A DNA stretch of 64,000 nucleotides, from NCBI RefSeq assembly GCF_900176375.1, contig NZ_FWYF01000003.1, positions 186,001-250,000 on the forward strand. The letters are read 5' to 3'. Position 1 is the stretch's first letter, and each line of letters opens with the position of its first letter. This DNA comes from Reichenbachiella faecimaris. Lineage in GTDB: Bacteria; Bacteroidota; Bacteroidia; Cytophagales; Cyclobacteriaceae. Position numbers and translations under genes: made by a program. Below the pieces are notes generated by a model. It had not been told where the DNA came from and did not search any database. It saw nothing but the letters and a program-made list of their open reading frames with translations. Shown piece after piece: positions 15,945 to 25,781 of this stretch.

Positions 15945-17819
15945 TTAATTCAATTTGAATAGGACATCATCATCAAAAATATCTTCTCCATCCTTAATGC
16001 AAACTTCAGCAATGGTTCCGCTTTGATCAGCTTTCACAGCATTCACTACTTTCATGGCTTCTATGTAACAGATCACATCTCCTTCCTGAATGGTATCACC
16101 AACTTTTTTGGCTGTTTCGGATGGGTCTTTGGTGAGAAAGACTTTGCCTTCGAGTGGTGCCAGAATTTCTTTCAAGTGTCCATTAGCATAAGGTGGTGCA
16201 GCTGACGTTTCCTGTGACTGACTGGCACTTGTCTCATGGTCATCATAAGATATATTGACATTGAATCTTTCTCCATTTACATCTACTTGAATGGATTTTG
16301 GGCCTAAATCCCAGGTGTGGTCAATGCCAGGTATTGTACTGGTTGGCGGTGTGTTTTCTTCTGCCCTTCGTTGTGCTAAGTCAGTCTCGAAGTCGGCTTT
16401 GGCTTTCCCTGATTTGTAGTCTAAGTATTGCTGTGGGTGTAGGGCATATTCCAGTAATTCTTCGTCATCTTCACCTGTATCCCAACCATTTTCATCCATT
16501 TCTTTCCTCAGCTCATCTAAACAGTCTGGAACTAATTCAGAGGGATCCCCCTCAAAAAATTCTCGTCCTTGCTCAGCGGCTAGATTCTTTAGGTCCTCAC
16601 TTACTTCGCCTGGTAAGCGACCAGATTTTCCGAGCATCATGTCCCAGGTATTGTCATCCAGTAATGACCACCTTGCTTTCCCTTTTTCCATTTGCATCAC
16701 ATTGACCAGAGCAGCATTCTTCACATATTGGCTATAAGGGGTGACAAGTGGAGGATAACCCATCATAGGCCAGACGTGCTGTACTTCATCAAAAAGTTTA
16801 ATCAACAAGTCGTCTTGTGAGAGTAGTGGCTTGTTGTTTTTTTCCATCCATTTGTTCAAACTTTTGAGGTTGTTCTCTAAATCAGCCATTAGACTACCCA
16901 TCATGCCACCTGGTAATCCTGGCGCAATGAGTAGAGAGTTCATCAGTCTGTTTTTTGGATTGATATAGTAGCCTAGGAAGTCATCTATAAACTCTTGAGT
17001 TAAAGTTCTCACCTGCATGTAAGCTTTCATGTTGATCCCTGGCAGGGAGTAGCCAGCGTCTTTTAAAACTTCATGGACAGTCAATAAATCTGCATGGACA
17101 GTTCCCCAGGACAAAGGTTCGACGGCAACATCTACTATATCTGCTCCTGCTCGAACAGCCTCTAATGATGAAGTCACTGAAAATCCCGGACCCGAGTGTC
17201 CATGATACTGTACCAAAATGTCTGGTTTTATTTCTTTGATTCCTGCCACTATTTTGCCCAAAGAAACAGGTCTGCCAATGCCAGCCATGTCTTTGATGCA
17301 AATCTCCTCAGCGCCTAAGTTTATCAGCTCTTCGGCTTTTTTGATGTAATAATCGACTGTATGAATTTTCGAATAAGTAATGCACAGACAGGTTTGAGAG
17401 ATCATACCCCCTGCTTTGGCGTAGTCAATAGACTTCTCAAGATTTCGAGCATCATTGAGACCATCAAACGATCTGGAAATGTCCGTGCCCTGCAGTTTTT
17501 TGACCTTGAACATCAATTTTCTTACGTCATCTGCTACTGGATACATACGAAGGGCGTTCAACCCTCTTTCGAGCATTTGTGTCTGGATTCCTGCATCATT
17601 AAAGGGTTGTGTCCAGGCTCTGTTGGAGATGTTTGGATTTTCTCCATAGAGGAGGTTGATTTGTTCAAAACCACCACCATTGGTTTCGACACGTCGAAAG
17701 CAGCCCATATCAATGATGGGTTCGGCAACTTTTACTAATTGATCCACACGTGGCATGTATTTGCCAGAAGACTGCCACATATCACGATATACCAGACACA
17801 ATCCTATCTCTCTTCCCAT
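15945..17819 (-). CDS. oadA: Oxaloacetate decarboxylase alpha / pyruvate carboxylase subunit B-type protein with biotinyl domain
   Basis: This 624-residue soluble subunit carries the carboxyltransferase and the biotin carrier. The HMGL-like barrel (about 1-300) shows the Bacteroidota variant R-D-M-W-Q-S in place of RDAHQS, C-I-K-D-M-A-G with the lysine that is carboxylated, and Y-H-G-H-S-G for the metal-binding histidines. The conserved PYC_OADA region follows (about 300-480). The C-terminal biotinyl domain has E-A-M-K590-V with K590 as the biotin site, after an acidic, Ser-rich linker. It lies between oadG and oadB, so it most likely works in a Na+-pumping decarboxylase, perhaps run in the carboxylating direction. 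Confidence 0.93.
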   Translation of the reverse strand: MGREIGLCLVYRDMWQSSGKYMPRVDQLVKVAEPIIDMGCFRRVETNGGGFEQINLLYGENPNISNRAWTQPFNDAGIQTQMLERGLNALRMYPVADDVRKLMFKVKKLQGTDISRSFDGLNDARNLEKSIDYAKAGGMISQTCLCITYSKIHTVDYYIKKAEELINLGAEEICIKDMAGIGRPVSLGKIVAGIKEIKPDILVQYHGHSGPGFSVTSSLEAVRAGADIVDVAVEPLSWGTVHADLLTVHEVLKDAGYSLPGINMKAYMQVRTLTQEFIDDFLGYYINPKNRLMNSLLIAPGLPGGMMGSLMADLENNLKSLNKWMEKNNKPLLSQDDLLIKLFDEVQHVWPMMGYPPLVTPYSQYVKNAALVNVMQMEKGKARWSLLDDNTWDMMLGKSGRLPGEVSEDLKNLAAEQGREFFEGDPSELVPDCLDELRKEMDENGWDTGEDDEELLEYALHPQQYLDYKSGKAKADFETDLAQRRAEENTPPTSTIPGIDHTWDLGPKSIQVDVNGERFNVNISYDDHETSASQSQETSAAPPYANGHLKEILAPLEGKVFLTKDPSETAKKVGDTIQEGDVICYIEAMKVVNAVKADQSGTIAEVCIKDGEDIFDDDVLFKLN

Positions 17820-17821
17820 GG

Positions 17822-18082
17822 TTATTTGATTTTGTTAATATTTGTAATCTTCCCTTTGCCTTTGGTGAAAATATCTACAGCTGATGTGATCGCCGCTATT
17901 TTCACTGGCGAAATTTCTGAGGTATCAGGAGACTGATAAACGGATTTTTCCGTTAGAGGAACAAACCGATTGACGAAGCGTATAAGAAGGGTTCCAATGA
18001 TGACCACACAGAGCAATACGATGAATACCGTGATCATTCCGACACCCATGAGTAAGAAAGCCGTACGCAGTTCGTCAGTCAT
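17822..18082 (-). CDS. oadG: Sodium pump decarboxylase gamma subunit (OadG family)
   Basis: The 86-residue protein has one N-terminal membrane helix (residues about 7-33, G-V-G-M-I-T-V-F-I-V-L) and a polar cytoplasmic tail, the layout of OadG, which joins the alpha and beta subunits. It is the first gene of the oadG-oadA-oadB operon and ends 2 bases before oadA. A divergent SRPBCC gene starts 71 bases upstream. Confidence 0.85.
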   Translation of the reverse strand: MTDELRTAFLLMGVGMITVFIVLLCVVIIGTLLIRFVNRFVPLTEKSVYQSPDTSEISPVKIAAITSAVDIFTKGKGKITNINKIK

Positions 18083-18153
18083 AAATTTTGCTAACCTCTT
18101 GTAAATTACTTAATTGCAACTTAAAGAATATTGTATAAACCGATAGAATTCAT

Positions 18154-18588
18154 ATGAAAAACATTGAAACCGAAATTTTGATTGATGCGCCAGTAGAAGT
18201 GGTGTGGCGTGTACTGATGAATTTTGAGGCCTATCGGCATTGGAATCCATTTCTCACTGTAGAAGGAGAAGCTATTTTGGGTAATAAGCTTGACGTGATC
18301 ATCAATATGGATGGGCGGAAGAATTTTTTCAAACCCAAAGTAGTGGCCTATGAGGAAGGGCGGCGATTTGAGTGGACAGGAAAACTTTTGCTTAAGGGAC
18401 TATTTGCTGGAAATCATTATTTCAAACTCCATCCAGTGACGGAATTTCAGACTCAATTCGTGCATGGAGAAAATTTTACTGGCATTCTTCAAGGCGCGAT
18501 CATGAAAAAAGTACGTGATAAAACAATCAAAGGCTTTGAAACCATGAATGAAGCCATGAAAACGTATACTGAAGAGCAAGTGATTTAG
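18154..18588 (+). CDS. SRPBCC-domain (START-like) protein
   Basis: The 144-residue protein spans one helix-grip fold of the polyketide-cyclase/START type. It begins I-E-T-E-I-L-I-D-A-P-V-E-V-V-W-R-V-L and carries the H-W-N-P-F motif that is usual in this family. Such proteins bind hydrophobic ligands; the ligand is not predictable here. It stands alone between the oad operon, which it diverges from, and the sterol-desaturase-family gene. Confidence 0.85.
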   Translation: MKNIETEILIDAPVEVVWRVLMNFEAYRHWNPFLTVEGEAILGNKLDVIINMDGRKNFFKPKVVAYEEGRRFEWTGKLLLKGLFAGNHYFKLHPVTEFQTQFVHGENFTGILQGAIMKKVRDKTIKGFETMNEAMKTYTEEQVI

Positions 18589-18709
18589 TATGCGCGCATA
18601 ATAAAGTTAGTTTTTTGGTTGCCTTCCGTGGTTTGATTTTTTATTTTTGAAAGTTCATCAATCCAAATTATGCGAAATCTTGTAGAGATTTGGCAATTGT
18701 CATTTACCC

Positions 18710-19984
18710 ATGGAAGCATACGCAAAAGCCGTTTTATATATCATTCCTGTTTTTTTATTGCTGATGGCAATAGAAGTGATTTACGGAATGGTTGTGAAAA
18801 AAAACACCTTTCGAAGTTTTGATACCATTACAGGTATTAGCTCTGGTATTACTAATTCTGTTAAAGATTTACTAGGACTCACCTTGGTCATTATTGCCTA
18901 TTCGTGGCTTTATGAAAAGATGGCCTTGATCGAAATCAAAAGTTCCGTATTGGTTTATTTGATCTGCTTTATTTGTATAGATTTCTCCAGCTATTGGATT
19001 CACAGATTAAGACATCACATCAATTATTTTTGGAATGAACATGTGGTGCATCACAGCAGTGAAGAATTCAACATGGCTTGTGCACTCCGTCAGAGTATTT
19101 CTTCGTTTTTCGGCATATATTCTGTGCTTTTGATCCCTGCCGCATTACTGGGAGTGCCCCCAAAGGTTATAGCCATAGTTAGTCCTATTCACTTGTTTTT
19201 GCAGTTTTGGTACCACACCCGTCATATTCCTAAGCTTGGCTTTTTAGAGTATATCATAGTGACGCCTTCACAGCATCGCGTACATCATGCCATAAATCCT
19301 ATTTATTTGGACAAGAATTTGGCTGCTATATTCTGTATTTGGGATCGGGCATTTGGTACTTTTCAGGAGGAACTTGAGGAGGAACCTTGTGTATATGGTG
19401 TGAAAAAGGCACCAAAAACCTGGAATCCCATTTTGATCAATTTTCAGCATTTGTGGCTCCTGATAAAAGATGCCTGGCGGACAAATAGCTGGTTGGATAA
19501 ACTGAGGATTTGGTTTATGCCCTTGGGATGGAGGCCTGAAGATATCAAGGACAAATACCCAATTGACTATATAGATGACCCGAAAGATCAGGTTAAATAT
19601 GACACAGAGGCTTCTTCAGCTTTACATATTTGGTCTTGGATTCAACTGGTCATGACACATCTTTTCTTGATTTTGATGCTGATCAATTTTGGGGAAATTG
19701 GTTTTCCAAATTTGTTCATTTATGGCGCATTTCTGTTCATACATATTTATGCCTATAGCGCCCTAATGGATTTGAAAAAATCAGCTGTGCTGTTTGAGGC
19801 TATCAAATGTGTTGGTGCCATCTACTGGGTTTTGCAATCTGGCGACTGGTTCGGCCTCAATGGGTTTTGGGCAGCTGGATCAATGGTAGTAATGGCCTAC
19901 TTGCTTGTGTCAATGCTTATCACTATGGGCTTTGCCATTAAGGAGCTCACCGCTTCTAATCTGGTGGCTAAGGCCGGGGCATAA
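18710..19984 (+). CDS. Sterol desaturase / fatty acid hydroxylase family membrane protein
   Basis: The 424-residue integral membrane protein has the three histidine clusters that hold the di-iron centre of the fatty acid hydroxylase superfamily: H98-R-L-R-H-H103, H111-V-V-H-H115 and Q-H-R-V-H-H near residue 190. Hydrophobic segments flank these, and the C-terminal 130 residues add three or four more membrane helices. Members hydroxylate or desaturate lipids or sterols; in Bacteroidota the substrate is usually unknown. It stands alone, with a terminator directly after it. A -7-like box TATTTTTG is at 18642-18649. Confidence 0.88.
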   Translation: MEAYAKAVLYIIPVFLLLMAIEVIYGMVVKKNTFRSFDTITGISSGITNSVKDLLGLTLVIIAYSWLYEKMALIEIKSSVLVYLICFICIDFSSYWIHRLRHHINYFWNEHVVHHSSEEFNMACALRQSISSFFGIYSVLLIPAALLGVPPKVIAIVSPIHLFLQFWYHTRHIPKLGFLEYIIVTPSQHRVHHAINPIYLDKNLAAIFCIWDRAFGTFQEELEEEPCVYGVKKAPKTWNPILINFQHLWLLIKDAWRTNSWLDKLRIWFMPLGWRPEDIKDKYPIDYIDDPKDQVKYDTEASSALHIWSWIQLVMTHLFLILMLINFGEIGFPNLFIYGAFLFIHIYAYSALMDLKKSAVLFEAIKCVGAIYWVLQSGDWFGLNGFWAAGSMVVMAYLLVSMLITMGFAIKELTASNLVAKAGA

Positions 19985-19986
19985 AA

Positions 19987-20012
19987 AAACCACCAGATTG
20001 CTCAAGTGGTTT
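19987..20012 (+). terminator. Terminator after the sterol-desaturase-family gene
   Basis: AAACCAC and GTGGTTT form a 7-bp stem around a 12-base loop, followed by a T-rich run (TCTTCTTT). It begins 3 bases after the stop codon. Confidence 0.65.
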
Positions 20013-20082
20013 CTTCTTTCCCTTGTTGAAATAGCGTTACACAAAAAGTGTAACATTTATTCTGGATCAGTCATTCTAAAGA

Positions 20083-21903
20083 TCAGCTTTTAGAAGCTAC
20101 CCAATCGTTCACCATGGTTTCTAATAGATCAAGAGGAACAGCTCCCTTGGTCAAAACGACATCATGAAATTCTCTAATGTCGAATTTTTCACCCAGTTTA
20201 GCCTTTGCATCCGCTCTCAATTCTAAGATTTTCAGCATGCCGATTTTATAGGCAGTAGCTTGAGAGGGCATTACGATGTGTCTTTCTACCATTCTCACAC
20301 ACTCACGCTCAGTTCCAGAGGTGTTGTTTTGATAGTAGGCAATACCTTCCTCACGCGTCCATTTTTTGCCATGAATTCCCGTATCAACTACTAAACGGCA
20401 CGCTCTCCAAAGTTCCATTGCTAAACGGCCATAGTCAGAATATGGGTTTTCATACAGTCCCATTTCCTTAGGAATAAACTCACAGTACAAGCCCCATCCT
20501 TCTGTGTAGGCTGTATATCCACCAAATTTTCTAAACTTGGGTATACCTTCTAGTTCCTGCGAAATACTACGCTGCATATGATGGCCTGGTATGCCCTCGT
20601 GGTACGCAAGTGCTTCCATTTCAAATTTTGGCATGTTCTTAGAGTCGGCCAAATTAGCATAGTAGGTACCTGGTCTGCTGCCATCCAACGCTGGACTTTG
20701 ATAGAAAGCTTTTCCTGCAGATTGCTCACGGAAGGCTTCCACTCTTTTTACAATCATATCAGCTTTTGGCTTGGTGATAAACAATTCATCCAAACGAGAT
20801 TTCATGTTGTTGATTACAGCCGTGGCGCTATCCATGTAGGCCAGCTTACCTTCATCTGTGTTTGGGTAATAAAATTGCCCATCTTCTTTTAGGTATTCAA
20901 AGAATGCTTTCAAGTCTCCTTCAAAGCCTACAGTCTTCATGATCTCTTTCATTTCACCATGAATCCTTGCTACTTCTTTCAGACCGATTTCATGTATTTC
21001 ATCTGAAGTCAAATCAGTGGTAGTGGTCCTTTTCAGTGCGAAATTGAAAAAGGCTTCACCATCAGGAAACTTCCAAGCTCCATCGTCTGTGGTTGCTCTT
21101 TGCTCTTGCTCGGTTAGGAAAGAGATGAGTGACTCATAGGCGGGTTTTACACTTGAGAGTAGGGCATCATTTGCTTTAGCCAGCAGATCATTTTTGTCAT
21201 CTTGAGACAATGAATCTAATTTTTCTATTTTATTTGAAAAATCTGCAAGCAATGTGCTTGGTTCACCTTCAGTGAAAGGAGCTCCTTTCAATAAATTTTC
21301 AGAATCGGAAATGGCTCTGGGGAAGACGAATTTTGGAGGAACTATGCCATTCTCTTCTCTAGTCTTCAAATTTATAATTAGCTGATCAAAAACAGCTTTT
21401 AGTTTTGATACCCTTGAAATATAGGCCTCTGCATCTTCTGTATTAGTGATTTGATGCATATTGATCAGAAACGCTGGTTTGCCAGAATGCATCCCGAACA
21501 TTTGATTGACTGGATAGTTGTAAAGCCTATATTTAAACCCTTCAATCTCCTGATCTGATGAGGATACAAATAGACTGTAACTCACCTTGGTACTTTCGTC
21601 AAGGGCGTCGTAGTTCACAGAGTCTTTTAACCATTGCAACTCCTGTTTTGTAATTTCCAACTCAGCCTGAGCATTTTCATCTGAGTAGTCATCCCATTTA
21701 TCCTGATTATCTTTTATACCCAGATAGGTTTGGTATTCAGGACTCCTTTCCAATCCTTCATTGAAAGATTTTTCAAAAAAATCATTCGCTTTTTTTGACT
21801 CAGCTGCTATTTCGTCAGCGGAATATGATTTTTGATCCTGATTTGGCGTACATGCCACCGTCAGTGCCAAAAAGATTAAAATTGAGTTTTTGACTTGTTT
21901 CAT
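20083..21903 (-). CDS. DUF885-family lipoprotein, probable metallopeptidase
   Basis: The 606-residue protein starts with a lipoprotein signal (hydrophobic residues 8-17, lipobox L-T-V-A-C18), so it should be anchored to a membrane outside the cytoplasm. The body is a DUF885 domain. Its characteristic A-Y-H-E-G-I-P-G-H-H-M-Q motif resembles the zinc site of thermolysin-like peptidases, and a downstream Y-T-E-G-W-G-L-Y-C-E supplies the further conserved glutamates. Members are thought to be zinc peptidases, but few have been tested. It is a single gene, convergent with the preceding gene and divergent from the beta-barrel gene. Confidence 0.88.
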   Translation of the reverse strand: MKQVKNSILIFLALTVACTPNQDQKSYSADEIAAESKKANDFFEKSFNEGLERSPEYQTYLGIKDNQDKWDDYSDENAQAELEITKQELQWLKDSVNYDALDESTKVSYSLFVSSSDQEIEGFKYRLYNYPVNQMFGMHSGKPAFLINMHQITNTEDAEAYISRVSKLKAVFDQLIINLKTREENGIVPPKFVFPRAISDSENLLKGAPFTEGEPSTLLADFSNKIEKLDSLSQDDKNDLLAKANDALLSSVKPAYESLISFLTEQEQRATTDDGAWKFPDGEAFFNFALKRTTTTDLTSDEIHEIGLKEVARIHGEMKEIMKTVGFEGDLKAFFEYLKEDGQFYYPNTDEGKLAYMDSATAVINNMKSRLDELFITKPKADMIVKRVEAFREQSAGKAFYQSPALDGSRPGTYYANLADSKNMPKFEMEALAYHEGIPGHHMQRSISQELEGIPKFRKFGGYTAYTEGWGLYCEFIPKEMGLYENPYSDYGRLAMELWRACRLVVDTGIHGKKWTREEGIAYYQNNTSGTERECVRMVERHIVMPSQATAYKIGMLKILELRADAKAKLGEKFDIREFHDVVLTKGAVPLDLLETMVNDWVASKS

Positions 21904-22030
21904 TTTTAAATTTGTTTAATTCAATGTGCAATTTATAGAATTGTAAATAATGTTTTTTTAATGACTCGAATGACGTACCTCTTTAGGGGTTTCAAGGATA
22001 TATTTGACATTAACTTAAACCTAGGCTTCA

Positions 22031-22717
22031 ATGAAAAATATTGCTTTGCTCATCGTAATTATTGCTTTTTCAACTCATACCTCAGCTCAAACTTCATCGG
22101 AAGTTCCAGTTGGAGAATTTTGGCTGGGGCTGCAGTTTGCCGTACCTGTTGGGACTTTTGCTGATGAAATAGATAGAAATTTGGGTTATGGTGGAAATTT
22201 GGGTGGTGTATGGAATCCTTCTAAAACCTCAAATTTTTTTCAGATTGGATTGGATTTGGGCATCAATTATATGGGAAAGGATAAGCGTGAAATTGGTGGT
22301 CTTCCTTTGAAAACCACAGCAACACTAATAACTACTCATCTTGTAACCAGATTAAGAGTTCAAACGGATGCCCCTATCAAACCCTATGTGGATCTGCTTG
22401 GTGGAGGCAAATTCTTCTCTACGACTACTAAATACAACAATGATCTATTTGATACACTCCTCGATATTGAAGACGAATCTATTTTTGCTGATCAGTCTAA
22501 AGGCGTATGGAGCTATGGTGCTGGACTCGGTTTTTCTTTTCGCAGACAGTCTTTTGGAGCCGATTTGAGAGTGCTGTATCTGGCGAGCGGGCCAGTAGAA
22601 TACATCTCACCAAAGAACTTGAAACAAGGCGACTCTGGAGACTTCTATTATGAGCATCAGGAAATCAGCAGAACGCACATGGTTTTCCCACAGTTGAGCA
22701 TCAGCTTTGATCTTTAA
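22031..22717 (+). CDS. Outer-membrane beta-barrel protein
   Basis: The 228-residue protein has a signal peptide (residues 1-19, ending T-S-A-Q) followed by alternating hydrophobic and aromatic strands, and ends in L-S-I-S-F-D-L, a typical barrel terminus. The pattern fits an eight-stranded OprF/OmpW-like porin fold of unknown role. A -7 box TATATTTG at 21999-22006 lies 24 bases before the start and supports this ATG over the earlier one at 21961. Confidence 0.75.
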   Translation: MKNIALLIVIIAFSTHTSAQTSSEVPVGEFWLGLQFAVPVGTFADEIDRNLGYGGNLGGVWNPSKTSNFFQIGLDLGINYMGKDKREIGGLPLKTTATLITTHLVTRLRVQTDAPIKPYVDLLGGGKFFSTTTKYNNDLFDTLLDIEDESIFADQSKGVWSYGAGLGFSFRRQSFGADLRVLYLASGPVEYISPKNLKQGDSGDFYYEHQEISRTHMVFPQLSISFDL

Positions 22718-22790
22718 GAACAACTGGGCAAGCGTTTAATTATCTCATCGATTCCATGTAATTTCGAGATTCAAATACCATCAGTAAGAC

Positions 22791-23543
22791 ATGAAAAAGA
22801 TTGCTTTTATAACTGGAGCCACTTCAGGCATAGGAGAAGCCATTGCTAAAATGTTGGCCTCAGATTATGCCCTGATTATTTGTGGGAGAAGAGTGGAGCG
22901 GCTGGAGAAATTGGCAGATGCACTGCGCGCGAAAACGGATGTTTACGCACTTACCTTTGATGTATCTGATTCTAAAACAGTAAACACGGCCATAGATTCT
23001 TTGCCATCCCAATGGCAGGATATTCAGATACTGGTGAATAATGCAGGAAATGCACACGGCCGGGCACCTATACATGAAGGTGATTTGGCTGACTGGGACG
23101 CCATGATAGATAGTAATTTGAAAGGGCTTTTGTATGTAACCAGAGCCATCACCCCTGGAATGGTGAAAAAAAAATCGGGTGACATTATTAATATTGGCTC
23201 CATAGCTGGAAAGGAGGTTTATCCTGATGGGAATGTCTACTGTGCTTCTAAATTTGGTGTAGATGCTGCTATCAAAGGTATGCGCATAGACTTGAATCCT
23301 TATGGTATTCGAGTGGTGGGTATTCATCCAGGACTTGTAGAAACAGAATTCTCAGTGGTTAGATTCAAGGGAGACAAAGACAAAAGTGAAAGTGTGTACA
23401 AAGGAATCACGCCTCTGTATGCAAATGATATTGCAGAGACAGTAAAATTTGTGGTAGATCGACCACCTCATGTCACTATTGCGGATATTACCATCTTCCC
23501 AACGGCTCAGGCCAGCAGTACCATTGTCAACCGACAACTTTAG
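22791..23543 (+). CDS. Short-chain dehydrogenase/reductase
   Basis: The 250-residue protein is a classical SDR. It has the nucleotide-binding T-G-A-T-S-G-I-G-E-A, the N-N-A-G strand end, catalytic Ser in N-I-G-S-I-A-G and Y-C-A-S-K (Y-x3-K). R33 and R34 after the second strand suggest NADP(H). It resembles the YdfG group that acts on 3-hydroxy acids and L-allo-threonine, but the substrate cannot be settled from sequence. It ends 4 bases before the dGTPase start and is probably cotranscribed with it. Confidence 0.9.
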   Translation: MKKIAFITGATSGIGEAIAKMLASDYALIICGRRVERLEKLADALRAKTDVYALTFDVSDSKTVNTAIDSLPSQWQDIQILVNNAGNAHGRAPIHEGDLADWDAMIDSNLKGLLYVTRAITPGMVKKKSGDIINIGSIAGKEVYPDGNVYCASKFGVDAAIKGMRIDLNPYGIRVVGIHPGLVETEFSVVRFKGDKDKSESVYKGITPLYANDIAETVKFVVDRPPHVTIADITIFPTAQASSTIVNRQL

Positions 23544-23547
23544 ATAC

Positions 23548-24891
23548 ATGATGAACTGGAAGAACTTAATGTCGTCTGCCCGAATAGGGGATCGTAAAGA
23601 AAATAAAAACGCTAACCCACTACGGAGTGATTTTGAGATTGATTATGACCGTATCATTTTTAGTGCTCCCTTTAGAAACTTACAGGACAAAACGCAGGTT
23701 TTTCCACTTCCAGATCAAGATTTTGTACATACAAGACTGACGCACAGTTTGGAAGTTTCTAGTGTAGGGAAGTCTCTAGGAAAAAATGTAGGAGCCGCCG
23801 TGATTGAAAAATATGAGGAGTTGTCCTATTTGACTCCGTATGATTTTGGTGCTGTGGTTGGGGCAGCAGCTTTGGCTCATGATGTGGGCAATCCGCCCTT
23901 TGGTCATTCTGGCGAACAGGCCATATCAGATTATTTTCTGTATAATACCAAGGCCCAAAAAATCAAAACCCTAGTTTTAGAACAAGAATGGAATGACCTG
24001 ATCAGATTTGAAGGCAATGCACAAGGCTTTAGGTTGCTTACAAAAAATCAAAAACAGGGTTTGAGACTGACTTATGCCACTTTAGCTGCATTTACCAAGT
24101 ACCCTTGCTCATCCACACTCCTTAATCAGGACAGGGCCAGAAAGAGTCAAAAAAAATATGGCTACTTCAAAGCAGAAGAATCTGCTTTTTGTAAAGTGGC
24201 CGAACATCTGGGACTGTATCCATTGAGCCAAAACGAAAACACATTCGCTAGGCATCCACTGGCCTTTCTGGTAGAAGCTGCGGATGATATATGCTATAGT
24301 ATCATAGACCTGGAGGATGGGTTTGGTTTGGGCTTGGTTTCATTTGAAGAGGCGAGGGATTTTTTGGCTGAAATCCTTGGTGAAAGCTATTATCCAGAGA
24401 AACTAGAAAATATAGCCAGTGACAAAGAAAAAATTGGCGTACTCAGGGCAGTAGCTATAAACACACTGATTCACCAAACCTCTGAAGTTTTTATGAAACA
24501 TGAAGAGGAGATTTTGAGTGGAAATTTTGATAGGGCATTGACTGATCTTATACCTTCTGCCTCAACACTCGAAAAACTAAGTTCATTTTCTGTAAAGAGA
24601 ATCTATCAAAGCAGGCAGGTGCTTGAAAAAGAAGCAGCTGGTTTTGAAGTGATAGATGCATTATTGGAATCTTTTATGGAGGCAGTTTTTTGCAAGTTTT
24701 ATAATAAGGAGAATTACTCTGGTCGGCACAAAAGTGTTTATCGACTGCTTCCCGCTGAGGTACAGTTCAAGCTGGACTGGGCAAAAAGTCCTTACGAATC
24801 TGCACTTGAGATCACAGATTATATATCTGGAATGACAGACAGCTCGGCTGTCAAACAATTTAGAATTATGAAAGGTATTAGCTTGGCATAA
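23548..24891 (+). CDS. dgt: dGTP triphosphohydrolase (dGTPase)
   Basis: Dgt cleaves dGTP to deoxyguanosine and tripolyphosphate. The 447-residue protein has an HD domain with H in T-R-L-T-H-S-L-E-V, H-D in A-H-D-V-G-N-P-P-F-G-H and the later D in E-A-A-D-D-I-C-Y-S. The N-terminal D-R-I-I-F-S-A-P-F-R-N-L-Q-D-K-T-Q-V-F signature is complete. I chose the ATG at 23548, 4 bases after the SDR stop; the frame stays open upstream to 23470, but that extra part only overlaps SDR codons. Besides controlling dNTP pools, dGTPases can limit phage growth. Confidence 0.95.
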   Translation: MMNWKNLMSSARIGDRKENKNANPLRSDFEIDYDRIIFSAPFRNLQDKTQVFPLPDQDFVHTRLTHSLEVSSVGKSLGKNVGAAVIEKYEELSYLTPYDFGAVVGAAALAHDVGNPPFGHSGEQAISDYFLYNTKAQKIKTLVLEQEWNDLIRFEGNAQGFRLLTKNQKQGLRLTYATLAAFTKYPCSSTLLNQDRARKSQKKYGYFKAEESAFCKVAEHLGLYPLSQNENTFARHPLAFLVEAADDICYSIIDLEDGFGLGLVSFEEARDFLAEILGESYYPEKLENIASDKEKIGVLRAVAINTLIHQTSEVFMKHEEEILSGNFDRALTDLIPSASTLEKLSSFSVKRIYQSRQVLEKEAAGFEVIDALLESFMEAVFCKFYNKENYSGRHKSVYRLLPAEVQFKLDWAKSPYESALEITDYISGMTDSSAVKQFRIMKGISLA

Positions 24892-24929
24892 GCCAAAGAC
24901 AATGTTTATCTTTCGTACAATTTAATATT

Positions 24930-25781
24930 ATGAACAAAGATTGGCAATTGCTCACTTTTCCTGACCAGGCAGACCTTTCTCGCGTAAGGGAGCAATATCA
25001 TCAAGCGATTCAGAATGTGGCTGCAGTGGGTCGTTCTTTTTTGCCGCCAAGTGATGAAGACGAAAATGCCAATTTGGAATGGGATTTTGATTTGCAGAGG
25101 ATCGTAGGACGTTGGGTAGAAGCTGACATCAAATTTCGTTCGTCTATAAGTCTTCAAAAGTTTGAGGTTTATTTGGTTGATGAGCATTTGCAGACCATAT
25201 CTTCTATAGCCATGCAGGACATTCGACAGACAGACGTCATGGTTTGGCTAGAACATGAGCTAAGCAAACTAGGTGCTGATTTTTCAAAAATCAATCTGGC
25301 TTATCCTTATGCTATACCTGAGTACCCCACGGCAAAAAAAGAGTCTTTTCATATTGAAAATATGGAAGCTTCACTTGAACTAAGTAGACTTTACCATAAT
25401 ACTTCTTTGTTATTGCGTAGCATGATGAATCAGGAAGAAAATGGATCAGAAATTAAATGCTGGCCACATCACTTTGACATAGCTGCAAGAGTTACTTTGT
25501 TGGATACAGGCGATCCGGAAACATCCAGAAGTATCAATATGGGCATGTCTCCTGGAGATAAGTATTATGATGAACCATACTTCTATTGTTCGCCCTGGCC
25601 ATACCCCATGAAGAACCTGATTGACTTAAGTGACGTCCAAGCCCATTGGCATCAAGACGAATGGGTGGGTGCAGTGCTTCCAGTTAGTCAGCTGTCTGGT
25701 TTGAACTTGATTCAAGATCAAAGAAGAAGAGTTTTGAAGTTTTACAATACGGCACTGAAATTCTTGAAAGAAGTTTTGTAA
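24930..25781 (+). CDS. Hypothetical protein with WPHHFDIA and YYDEPYFY motifs (DUF5996-like)
   Basis: The 283-residue soluble protein has no signal peptide or membrane segment. Its conserved-looking core is C-W-P-H-H-F-D-I-A followed by M-S-P-G-D-K-Y-Y-D-E-P-Y-F-Y, which recalls DUF5996 proteins of unknown function. The histidine pair and acids could bind a metal. Its stop overlaps the start of the next gene by one base (TAATG), so the two are translationally linked and probably act in the same process. Confidence 0.65.
   Translation: MNKDWQLLTFPDQADLSRVREQYHQAIQNVAAVGRSFLPPSDEDENANLEWDFDLQRIVGRWVEADIKFRSSISLQKFEVYLVDEHLQTISSIAMQDIRQTDVMVWLEHELSKLGADFSKINLAYPYAIPEYPTAKKESFHIENMEASLELSRLYHNTSLLLRSMMNQEENGSEIKCWPHHFDIAARVTLLDTGDPETSRSINMGMSPGDKYYDEPYFYCSPWPYPMKNLIDLSDVQAHWHQDEWVGAVLPVSQLSGLNLIQDQRRRVLKFYNTALKFLKEVL

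Noticed and set aside
23470-23547. Longer N-terminus for the dGTPase
   Set aside because: The extra codons only overlap the end of the SDR gene; the ATG at 23548 right after its stop gives the usual start of the family.
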